The notes under the pieces were generated by a model. It searched no databases, had not been told where the DNA came from, and saw only the letters and a program-made list of their open reading frames with translations. The translations under genes were made by a program, and so were the position numbers. 46,553 bases of DNA from Clostridia bacterium (GTDB taxonomy: Bacteria; Bacillota; Clostridia; Oscillospirales; CAG-272), in the NCBI GenBank assembly GCA_017456905.1, contig JAFTIL010000011.1:1-46553 (forward strand), given 5' to 3'. Shown here one piece after another: positions 10,184-17,029 of the stretch; the first letter of the stretch is position 1; every line of letters starts with the position of its first letter.

Positions 10184-11533
10184 CTAGATTTCATTCATTT
10201 CCTCCACCTTGATCATTTCTGATTGTTCCTCATCCTGTTGTGACAAAAACATCACACCGACACATACGTACATTGGTATCAAAAAGAACTCGTCGAATCG
10301 TAATACATCGAGACCCACCCAAGGTCCCAATGCTCCGATCAAAAGAACGGCAATCTGCGTCAAGTCCTTCTGCCTGACCACAGTATCCTTCAACAGCGTA
10401 CGAATATAGAAAACGAACCAAGCGGTCAAAATTCCGCTACCTAAAAGTCCAAACTGATATACACCTTGAATTAAAGTATTGTGCGAACCACGGTCATTCA
10501 CCAATACGGAGGATAATCCCCTGCCGAAGAAAAGCAATTTCGGATCATTGATCAGCGCAGTTATATACTGATCCCACAGCTCAGTTCTGTGCGTGGTAAA
10601 ATCGGAAAGATTCTGATCTTGGCTCAGACGTGCCATGAACATGGCGAATTGATCGTAGAAAACAGTTGATGACAACAAAAATACAATGCCTACACATACC
10701 GTCAAAAGAATCGTAATTTTTGCGGTGATTTTTCCTTTTTGAAGCATGAAGGCAATCAGCCAAAACAATACCACGGCAGCGGCAATCAACCAAAAGGATT
10801 TGGAAACGCTCAGCGCGCCGCAGTACACCAACAATACAGCCAAGATCATCAATAGCACGATCCTGAATTTCTTGATGGTATTGATCATCAAAATCAAAAC
10901 ACCGCCCAACGCAGCCGTAATATGTGCCGAATAAAAGTTTGGATCTCCATAATATCCCGAATATCGAACAAGGCCAGAGTATTCGTGCGTCCGAATATAT
11001 TGCCGTATCGCGGGGAAGCCGATGAGGAACCGAGCGGTGATGGCGGCCAGGACGATACCCAGGGCGAAACCCATCGTCAAATCGTAAAAATCATATTTTT
11101 CTCCCAATTCTCTTTTGAAAAAAGGTATCAAAAGCAACGTGAAGAAAAACAAAATAAAACTATTATCAATTGATTCGCCGTATAACGTTTTCACCACCAA
11201 CGCCATTGCAAGCAAAGCCAGTCCGGGAACCAGATGTTTTATACTGATGTTTTTTATGCCCTTTACAGCATATATCAGATAGGCAATCAGCAACGCAACG
11301 GTATAAAACGAAATCATACCGGGACGAATTTTCAACAAAGTTGAGAAGGGCAAAAAGAACATGAGCACCGGCAAGGTCATGCCTTGAATCGCCGTCCAAG
11401 CAACCAAGACAAGAAAACACGCCAAACAGGGTATCAATAGTATTGTGCTTCCCAGGGTTTGTGCAAGCAAAAGCCACGCAACCTCCCCAATGCACGCGAC
11501 AAGCAAAACAATTTTTGATTGAATAGTTACCAT
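10184..11533 (-). CDS. O-antigen ligase/Wzy-type polysaccharide polymerase
   Basis: This 449-aa integral membrane protein has about 11-12 hydrophobic segments. It shows the Wzy_C/O-antigen ligase loop (RYSGYYGDPNFYSAHI at about 190-206, and GRGLSSVLVNDRGSHNTLIQ at about 339-358). It probably joins lipid-linked repeats outside the membrane. It starts 13 bp after the stop of the 50-codon ORF, with TGAGGT as a modest ribosome site, so coupling to that ORF is possible. The family also contains ligases, but the neighbouring Wzz-like and BY-kinase genes favour polymerase. Confidence 0.85.
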   Translation of the reverse strand: MVTIQSKIVLLVACIGEVAWLLLAQTLGSTILLIPCLACFLVLVAWTAIQGMTLPVLMFFLPFSTLLKIRPGMISFYTVALLIAYLIYAVKGIKNISIKHLVPGLALLAMALVVKTLYGESIDNSFILFFFTLLLIPFFKRELGEKYDFYDLTMGFALGIVLAAITARFLIGFPAIRQYIRTHEYSGLVRYSGYYGDPNFYSAHITAALGGVLILMINTIKKFRIVLLMILAVLLVYCGALSVSKSFWLIAAAVVLFWLIAFMLQKGKITAKITILLTVCVGIVFLLSSTVFYDQFAMFMARLSQDQNLSDFTTHRTELWDQYITALINDPKLLFFGRGLSSVLVNDRGSHNTLIQGVYQFGLLGSGILTAWFVFYIRTLLKDTVVRQKDLTQIAVLLIGALGPWVGLDVLRFDEFFLIPMYVCVGVMFLSQQDEEQSEMIKVEEMNEI

Positions 11534-11546
11534 AATTCAATAAACC

Positions 11547-11699
11547 TCATTTTGCCTCTTTCTCGAGGAACACGACTTTTTCGTCGCAACCGTAGTTTCC
11601 ATATCCGCCCCAAGGCCTCATCTTTAAGCACGTATCAAAAGGCACTATAGCATTTGTATTCGCTTTTATTCCAAATCCCATTTGTGTTGTAACTATCAA
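11547..11699 (-). CDS. 50-aa small protein in capsule operon (unknown)
   Basis: This is a short ORF with a TTG start placed 10 nt after AAAGGAGG, the best ribosome site in the 250-bp gap. An upstream in-frame ATG pair (11735) lacks a ribosome site, so the TTG is preferred. The product has no signal peptide or membrane segment. It carries two Cys bracketing a Gly/Tyr-rich stretch (CLKMRPWGGYGNYGC) and a charged tail (VVFLEKEAK). It ends 13 bp before the polymerase ATG. I do not recognise it; it could be a small regulatory protein or a translated leader for the polymerase gene. Confidence 0.5.
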   Translation of the reverse strand: MIVTTQMGFGIKANTNAIVPFDTCLKMRPWGGYGNYGCDEKVVFLEKEAK

Positions 11700-11781
11700 C
11701 GCCGTTATCCCTCCTTTCCACTTTTCATTCATCATTCAAACGCTCGCAACTAAACGATACGTTGAAATCTCAATCTTTCGT

Positions 11782-12477
11782 TTATTTCCTGCCACTTGAA
11801 ACCTTGTTCCACCCATACTCGCAAAAAGCCTCGACAAAGTCTCGTCCAAGCCTCTTCTCCAAGAGAGCGTAACCCTCTCCGGCATTGGGAGAACGGTCGG
11901 ACAGATTGTGGCAATCCGACCCAAGAAAATGAATCTGCTCGTGTTTCAGCATCCGAAGCGCCTTTCGACGCCGTTTCCATTCGGTTAAGAACTCGGAGTT
12001 AACCTGAAACAGAACGCCATTTTGCAATAGCCTTTCCGCGACTCCTTTTTTCTGAATGAACAAATATCGCTCCACATGAGCAATCACGGGAATGATTCTT
12101 CCCTGGCAGGCGATGTCCACGACCTCCTTGAGCGCATATTCCGTCCAATGACGAAAGGGCATCTCAAGCAGCATAAGCCGACTGTCCTGAACACATAGCT
12201 TTTTCAAATCCGGCATTCGGCTGATGCCTTCGTAATACCGCACCTCAGCGCCGAGCAGGATCTTGGGTCTGTTCGGCAGATGCGCAACAGCTTCATATGC
12301 AGCCGCCCGACGCGCCAAGAAAGTATCCACTGATTCATCATTAGCGTAGAAATGAGGAGTAGCCACAACGCACTTGATTCCCTGAGCCTGCATTTGCTCA
12401 AGCATTTTCGTGCTTTCGTCTACGCTTTTGCTACCATCATCTACACCGGGAAGAATATGGGCATGAAAATCAAGCAT
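11782..12477 (-). CDS. cpsB: CpsB/CapC-type PHP-domain protein-tyrosine phosphatase
   Basis: This 231-aa metal-dependent phosphatase is expected to remove phosphate from the tyrosine tail of the neighbouring kinase. The PHP-fold metal ligands are visible: DFHAHILPGVDDGS at the N-terminus, ATPHFY (about 40-45), the Glu in LLGAEVRYYEG, IAHVERY (about 132-138), and GSDCHN (about 188-193). Length and motif order fit the family. The ribosome site AAAGGAG lies 6 nt before the ATG. It lies 15 bp after the kinase gene, the usual CpsC-CpsD-CpsB grouping in a different order. Confidence 0.93.
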   Translation of the reverse strand: MLDFHAHILPGVDDGSKSVDESTKMLEQMQAQGIKCVVATPHFYANDESVDTFLARRAAAYEAVAHLPNRPKILLGAEVRYYEGISRMPDLKKLCVQDSRLMLLEMPFRHWTEYALKEVVDIACQGRIIPVIAHVERYLFIQKKGVAERLLQNGVLFQVNSEFLTEWKRRRKALRMLKHEQIHFLGSDCHNLSDRSPNAGEGYALLEKRLGRDFVEAFCEYGWNKVSSGRK

Positions 12478-12492
12478 GCTCGTCTCCTTTCC

Positions 12493-13281
12493 TTACTTTT
12501 GATTGCTGTCAGAATCCTCATACGTACGGTAATATTTGCTATCGTACTTGGAATAGCGGGAGTATCTCTTATATCTATACTTGCTGTAATAGGCCCTGTC
12601 GTCTGTTGCATTATTCATAACACAGCCCAGTACATTGACATTGGAGAGGCGAAGCTGACGGATGCAGTTGTCCAACTCCCTCTTCTCGGTGTACTCCTGG
12701 CGGACAACCACAATCATACCCGTGATATACTTAGAAACCGCCAGAGCGTCCGAAACGAGGTTGACAGGAGGCAAGTCAAGCACGATATAATCAAAATGTT
12801 CCGAAAGCTCCTTAAGAGCGTCTCCCATACGTTTTGATCCCAAAAGTTCAGAAGGGTTGGGAGGCAACATTCCGGAGGGTAAAATGTACCAATTATCGTG
12901 GTGAGTAGATTTCAGCTTTTCCAGTTGCAAAGGCACTTCTCTGCGGAGCAGATCGGTCAAACCATAGGAGGTCTCCATCTCCAATTTCTTTGCAACCGTC
13001 GGAATACGAAGGTCACCATCCACAAGAAGCACTTTTTTTCCGCTTTCAGCCAACACATAGGCCAGGTTGACCGCCGTAGTACTCTTTCCTTCGCCTCGCA
13101 TGGAGCTTGTCACACCAATGATGTTGCATCCTTCATTTTCAGGGAGCGAGAAAGACAAGTTTGTGCGAAGCAGCTTATACTGTTCGGTTGCGGTAAACTG
13201 CAAATTTTTATGCAGGGTTTTCTGGTTTTCGGAAACAGAGAAGATACTGCGTTTCCCATGTTTTTTTCTTTTAGTTTCCAT
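12493..13281 (-). CDS. cpsD: CpsD/CapB-type bacterial tyrosine kinase
   Basis: This 262-aa cytoplasmic BY-kinase has Walker A (GVTSSMRGEGKSTT, 56-69), Walker A' (VLLVDGDLRIP, 84-94) and Walker B (YIVLDLPPV, 165-173). The C-terminal tail (231-254) holds ten tyrosines, the usual autophosphorylation cluster. It should work with the membrane activator encoded immediately upstream (16-bp gap) and be reversed by the phosphatase downstream. Phosphorylation cycling is known to control polymer length and export in this family. Confidence 0.94.
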   Translation of the reverse strand: METKRKKHGKRSIFSVSENQKTLHKNLQFTATEQYKLLRTNLSFSLPENEGCNIIGVTSSMRGEGKSTTAVNLAYVLAESGKKVLLVDGDLRIPTVAKKLEMETSYGLTDLLRREVPLQLEKLKSTHHDNWYILPSGMLPPNPSELLGSKRMGDALKELSEHFDYIVLDLPPVNLVSDALAVSKYITGMIVVVRQEYTEKRELDNCIRQLRLSNVNVLGCVMNNATDDRAYYSKYRYKRYSRYSKYDSKYYRTYEDSDSNQK

Positions 13282-13296
13282 TGGTATCCCTCTCTA

Positions 13297-14064
13297 TCAT
13301 TTTGTAGCCTGTTTGTCGCTATCCTTTTGATAGCGGCTATAGTAGTATCCGTATTTTTTGGTTCCGCCATCTAAGAGGTTGGGGATCTTTGCGAGGATCG
13401 GATACCCGTAAGTCTTGGTCACGTGCTCCTCATCGTGGATCGTATTATCCATCAGAGCGGAGATGATCAATACCAACACCGAGAGGATCGCGCCCAAAGC
13501 AAAGCCGACGACTGTATACATCGCAACACTCGGGCCAACCTTTTCGTTATTTACGACAGCGGAGTCAACGACTTCCATCGTAGCACCTTCGATGATCTCA
13601 GAGATCCGATCAGGCAGAACCTTGGCAATTCCGTCCGCAATCTTTGCGGCTTCATTCGCATCGCCGCAGGTTACTGTAATCCGCATAACCTCCGTCTCAT
13701 TGACAGCGGCAGAATCGATCATATCGTACACGTCTTCCCAGTCATAATCCACACCGGCTTCGTCAATAACGCGCTCCAGCGTCGTGCGGTTCTTCAGAAG
13801 AACCTGGTACGTTTTTGCCAGATTCTGCGCCGCCGTTAGCTCGGAGTTGTTGATACCGGACTCCGCATTAGAGCTATTATTTACATATAGCATAATCGAG
13901 GAAGAATAGGTCGGGGCAATAACGAATGCCGCCAGAAGAAATCCCAACGCGGCCACGAGCACGCTCGCCAAAGCAACCGCCCAAATCTTGCGCCAGATTA
14001 CCTTGATTACGTGGGACATATCTACCACGTAATAGTTATTTACACTTCTTTCTGTCTTTTCCAT
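13297..14064 (-). CDS. cpsC: Wzz/CpsC-type polysaccharide co-polymerase and kinase activator
   Basis: This 255-aa membrane protein has two transmembrane helices (27-49 and 180-203) around an extracellular domain, the polysaccharide co-polymerase 2b layout of Gram-positives. The cytoplasmic C-terminus carries YPILAKIPN, typical of the kinase-contact region. It then ends with an unusual YGYYYSRYQKD patch that resembles the tyrosine tail of the kinase. It is the first gene after the capsule leader. The ribosome site (AAAGAAAG) is weak, so translation may be limited. Confidence 0.92.
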   Translation of the reverse strand: MEKTERSVNNYYVVDMSHVIKVIWRKIWAVALASVLVAALGFLLAAFVIAPTYSSSIMLYVNNSSNAESGINNSELTAAQNLAKTYQVLLKNRTTLERVIDEAGVDYDWEDVYDMIDSAAVNETEVMRITVTCGDANEAAKIADGIAKVLPDRISEIIEGATMEVVDSAVVNNEKVGPSVAMYTVVGFALGAILSVLVLIISALMDNTIHDEEHVTKTYGYPILAKIPNLLDGGTKKYGYYYSRYQKDSDKQATK

Positions 14065-14207
14065 GAACTTTCTTTCATTCGGCTGATCAGGAAGACGACG
14101 GAAAAACGCTCAACCGTCTACGCTTTACCGTCTTTGCGGAGTCCCGATAAAGATTATTTGCGTGTCCGCATCTCACACAAATATCTTTTCTACAAAGCAG
14201 GAGATTG

Positions 14208-14306
14208 AAAAACGTTAATTACCATTGGGCATAATTAACGCGTAGCGATCATCCCCCACGATTTACTGCTGTGGATCAACAGACCCACGGCAGCAGATAA
14301 CGCGTT
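14208..14306 (-). promoter_or_regulatory. Candidate attenuator/riboswitch in capsule operon leader
   Basis: On the minus-strand transcript, a perfect 7-bp stem AACGCGT/ACGCGTT (forward 14300-14306 with 14237-14243) encloses an inner hairpin. Its arms are CTGCTGCC-GTGG and CCAC-AGCAG (14266-14274 with 14285-14296). Next comes a 9-bp stem CGTTAATTA/TAATTAACG (forward 14232-14240 with 14213-14221) followed by five U's, an intrinsic terminator. The 3' strand of the first stem and the 5' strand of the terminator share four bases (14237-14240), so the two folds exclude each other. This is the layout of a switch, seen directly in the sequence; ligand or trigger is unknown. Confidence 0.6.
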
Positions 14307-14472
14307 CAAAAAGTAGACTTCACACCATCGCCGTCACCTTTCTGAGGCTCACGACACTTAATTTCTTTAGTGTTCATTCTCAAGGCAGCATATAGAAGAA
14401 AATTTTTCTACATTATTATATGTGCAGATGCTTTTTCCTCAAACTATACTTACGCATTTTATCTCACTATGT

Positions 14473-14501
14473 ATTTTAACATATCACGAATATATTGTCA
14501 A
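14473..14501 (-). promoter_or_regulatory. Capsule operon promoter
   Basis: Minus strand: -35 TTGACA (14496-14501), 17-nt spacer, -10 TAAAAT (14473-14478). A perfect palindrome TTGTTAACAA lies 12 bp upstream of the -35 (14514-14523) and could bind a regulator. Transcription would begin near 14466, giving a leader of about 400 nt before cpsC. The stretch 14310-14465 between promoter and switch also has an ACACT/AGTGT hairpin but no ORF. Confidence 0.75.
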
Positions 14502-14523
14502 GTGAAAACTCTATTGTTAACAA

Positions 14524-14837
14524 AATACTCTGTTTTTTTTTACAACAATTTTAAATAATGTAGGGGTGCTTATGAAGCGTTGTTACGTATTTTTGCTATG
14601 CCTATTTTGTGATTTTTGCAGCTTACTGAACTGTGACAAATTCCCATTTATATTTTTCGAGGAAAAGCTCACAATAGTAGCAGAGAACGCGAGACGACGA
14701 TAAACGTCGGGTTGACAAGACGAAAACGCCGCCCTGCGAACTCGATGATATAGATAAAGGTCCGCAAGAACGGACGCAAGTCTCAGCCTTGGATCGCAGG
14801 GCAAGAGCTTGAAACGTAAAAAAGAGGAGTCAAAATT
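14524..14837 (+). promoter_or_regulatory. Structured leader upstream of the spore protein gene
   Basis: This stretch has no gene. It has a 9-bp perfect stem GCCCTGCGA (14731-14739) with TCGCAGGGC (14794-14802). That stem encloses a hairpin GTCCG-CAAGAA-CGGAC (14760-14775). A separate hairpin CGACG/CGTCG with an ATAAA loop lies at 14695-14709. A GAGGAG ribosome site precedes the ATG at 14838. I could not identify a sigma-G promoter with confidence. Confidence 0.45.
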
Positions 14838-15050
14838 ATGGCAAGCAATAAGACCCTTGTTCCTCAGGCCAAGCAGGCTCTGGAACAGTTCAAGATGGAA
14901 GCAGCAAACGAAGTCGGCGTTACCCTGAACCAGAAGGGCTACAACGGTGACCTCACCTCCCGTCAGGCCGGTTCTATCGGCGGTCAGATGGTTAAGAAGA
15001 TGATCCAGTCCTACGAGAACGGTCTGGCTGGTCAGAATCAGAACCAGTAA
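14838..15050 (+). CDS. Alpha/beta-type small acid-soluble spore protein
   Basis: This 70-aa DNA-binding protein coats and protects DNA in dormant spores. It matches the family along its whole length. It has the germination protease region (about 20-27, KMEAANEV), GYNGDLTSRQAGSIGGQMVKKMI in the core helix-turn region, and a polar tail. Length is normal (60-75 aa). The ATG follows GAGGAG. It is monocistronic and ends in a strong terminator. In this family, transcription is forespore-specific. It is good evidence that the organism can sporulate. Confidence 0.96.
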   Translation: MASNKTLVPQAKQALEQFKMEAANEVGVTLNQKGYNGDLTSRQAGSIGGQMVKKMIQSYENGLAGQNQNQ

Positions 15051-15067
15051 TTTTCCCAACCAAAAAA

Positions 15068-15099
15068 CTCCCCTTCCCGATTTCGGGAGGGGGAGCTTT
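15068..15099 (+). terminator. Intrinsic terminator of the spore protein gene
   Basis: CTCCCC-TTCCCGA pairs with TCGGGAG-GGGGAG around a TT loop, followed by CTTTCTAGTTTTT. A nearly identical copy lies at 16692-16728. Confidence 0.85.
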
Positions 15100-15106
15100 C
15101 TAGTTT

Positions 15107-16561
15107 TTATGACGGAAGCTCGAAGGTCAGCTCGTATTCTATGATCCTCATATAGTTCGTCACGTAGTTGGGATCGCCGTAGTAATAGACGTTGATCAAC
15201 CGATAGGTGCCGTTCTCCGTGGGTAAGCAATTAAGTTCACCCGTGGTCAGATTATATACGCTGGCAAACCCCCGCTTCGGCGGGTCGAAAAAGCCTTGGG
15301 TCATACCGATCAGTTCGTTTGGGATGGTAGACAGCCATCGGGAATCGGCTTGGAGTTGGGCTTCAAAAGTTCGAGCGTTCTCGCGGTCAAAATAGACCTC
15401 GCTGACAGAGAGGATATTGCCACGCCCGCCAGATTGTGTACCCTTTGTCCAATCCTGTGTGGTGATCTGCTTGTGAGGCGGGATATCCGTGCCGATGGTC
15501 TGCTCAATCTGCAAAATAGGACCATCATCGTGGGAATACAGATCCGCAAATCCAAAACTGAAGCTACCGTAAATACATAATAATGCTGTCATGATGATGC
15601 CAACAACAATATTTTTCATGTATTTGATGCCTTTTTTCTTCAATATAAAGCCCACCACAATCGAACCCAAGGGAATTGGGGTAAACAGGAAAAAGGCCCA
15701 CATATTTTCAGGCATGGCCAGATGATTCAAGCCAATCAAGGCGGCGACCGTCAGCAACGCAAGCCAAATTGAGGCTATGGACAAGAGAAACAAGACCAAG
15801 GAAATTGTGCTCCAGCTCTTTGAATCCTTCGTTGACACCGATTTATTCTGAACCGTCTTAAAACGCTTGTGAAAGAAGGAATCCTCGCACAGATCCGTTT
15901 TTCGCAGAAAGTAAAGCTGGCCTGCGATTTGCATAATATAAAACCGCTTACTGTCCCTAAGAGCTTCGATCTCTCTAAAATACACCTTCAGGGTCTTGGT
16001 CGTCTCCTTCTCATTGGAGATTCGGATGGTAAGGTAGTCATCAAACACCTCGTAGGTGTAACAGCTCGTTGCGATCCGTGATTCCTTGGTCCGCCATGCT
16101 CTCCTATAGGCAAAAAAGGTCTTGACATAGGTGATCATACCAAACACAAGGATACCAACAATCACGCAGACTGCGCCCTCTGACGCATCAAGAAACGCCA
16201 AGATTATGGTCAAAGCAACTGTTATAACGGCTAAAGAAATCACAGACTTCAAGATCGAGCGGGTCTGAGTGCGAGTGAATTCCTTGACCTCTTGAGGAGA
16301 AAACATAAACTGATAGCTTTCCTCGGACGAGGGCGCAGGTGCTTCCTTTTCCTCTTCCCGCGGTTCATCCTCGGTCAGAAGCTCGTCGATAGACACACCA
16401 AAGATTTCTTTCAGTCGGATCAGATTGTCCACCGTAGGCAGCGTCTTGTCCATCTCCCACAGGCTGACGGTCTGACGGCTGACTAGTAGTTTCTGTCCCA
16501 ATTCCTCTTGCGATAAATTCTGCTTTTTACGATGGTGCTGTATCTTCTCTCCAACAGTCAT
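15107..16561 (-). CDS. XRE-family transcriptional regulator with membrane and extracellular domains
   Basis: In this 484-aa protein, residues 1-60 are a Cro/CI-type helix-turn-helix (QNLSQEELGQKLLVSRQTVS). A linker and two membrane helices (about 105-150) follow. A YcxB-like region (about 165-240, YFREIEALRDSKRFYIMQ) follows. About four more helices (about 255-375) precede a C-terminal domain of about 115 residues that is probably outside the cell. The layout is that of a membrane-tethered regulator that could sense an external signal; the signal is unknown. The gene has its own promoter and a possible operator. Its 3' end converges on the spore protein gene. Confidence 0.85.
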   Translation of the reverse strand: MTVGEKIQHHRKKQNLSQEELGQKLLVSRQTVSLWEMDKTLPTVDNLIRLKEIFGVSIDELLTEDEPREEEKEAPAPSSEESYQFMFSPQEVKEFTRTQTRSILKSVISLAVITVALTIILAFLDASEGAVCVIVGILVFGMITYVKTFFAYRRAWRTKESRIATSCYTYEVFDDYLTIRISNEKETTKTLKVYFREIEALRDSKRFYIMQIAGQLYFLRKTDLCEDSFFHKRFKTVQNKSVSTKDSKSWSTISLVLFLLSIASIWLALLTVAALIGLNHLAMPENMWAFFLFTPIPLGSIVVGFILKKKGIKYMKNIVVGIIMTALLCIYGSFSFGFADLYSHDDGPILQIEQTIGTDIPPHKQITTQDWTKGTQSGGRGNILSVSEVYFDRENARTFEAQLQADSRWLSTIPNELIGMTQGFFDPPKRGFASVYNLTTGELNCLPTENGTYRLINVYYYGDPNYVTNYMRIIEYELTFELPS

Positions 16562-16584
16562 GTCATCACTCCTTTCATGCCATT

Positions 16585-16639
16585 ATTATACCACATTCGA
16601 AGGAAAAAGTAAAGCATAAAGCGCTTGACGATTGTCAAG
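16585..16639 (-). promoter_or_regulatory. Promoter and palindromic operator of the XRE regulator
   Basis: Minus strand: -35 TTTACT (16608-16613), 17-nt spacer, -10 TATAAT (16585-16590). Upstream is a perfect inverted repeat CTTGAC-GATT-GTCAAG (16624-16639), the size expected for an XRE dimer. Autoregulation is inferred. Confidence 0.7.
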
Positions 16640-16691
16640 CAGTGCTTGCGAAGGCGAAAATTTTCATATCTGACAATGTTTTTTCACATTC

Positions 16692-16728
16692 AAAAGCTCC
16701 CCTTCCCGATTTCGGGAGGGGGAGCTTT
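16692..16728. terminator. Terminator, near-identical copy of the spore-gene terminator
   Basis: AAAGCTCCCC-TTCCCGA pairs with TCGGGAG-GGGGAGCTTT. It differs from 15068-15099 by only a base or two in the stem. It lies just beyond the stop codon of the permease relic on the minus strand and could work in both directions. Confidence 0.8.
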
Positions 16729-16745
16729 CTTTATTCACATAGAGT

Positions 16746-16880
16746 ATCAATCATCCAGCTTCATATCCCCATACTTGATCCATTCCAGCTTTCGCATGAT
16801 CTCGGAAAGCAGGAGGGACAGGACAGCGGGGAGGACGAGGCAACACAGCACAAGGCCTGCCCACATCATGGGGGAATGCT
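16746..16880 (-). pseudogene. 3' remnant of a PTS IIC-type permease paralogue
   Basis: On the minus strand, 132 bp (16749-16880) align with 19018-19149 of the intact permease gene. I count three differences: a silent change in Leu, CTT (Leu) for TTT (Phe), and a silent change in Pro. The reading frame ends with the same KLDD but with TGA instead of TAA. Homology stops abruptly at 16880, so the 5' part of about 350 codons is missing. The pattern of mostly silent changes suggests a once-functional paralogue rather than a fresh copying error. Confidence 0.85.
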
Positions 16881-16932
16881 GACATAAAGATAAAGAAAAT
16901 CCTCGCAACATAAAGAAAAATCCCCTGGCCTA

Positions 16933-16961
16933 TTGCAATCAAATGAAAAATGTGGTATAAT
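16933..16961 (+). promoter_or_regulatory. Promoter of the DUF554/PTS gene pair
   Basis: -35 TTGCAA (16933-16938), 17-nt spacer, -10 TATAAT (16956-16961). It lies about 70 bp upstream of the ATG, which is preceded by CAAGGAGAA. Confidence 0.75.
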
Positions 16962-17029
16962 AATTTTGATTATTCAAAAGATAACTCCGCTTTGCGCGGA
17001 AATCCATATGCCAAGGAGAACAGAACTCA

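Noticed and set aside
14290-14325. Fluoride riboswitch-like bases (GGCGATGGTGT) in the capsule leader
   Set aside because: Only the 5' conserved bases appear. The rest of the fluoride aptamer does not fit in the space before AGTCTAC, and the downstream genes are not fluoride exporters.
16625-16887. Two short plus-strand ORFs before DUF554
   Set aside because: They are antisense or out-of-frame readings of the permease relic and its terminator.
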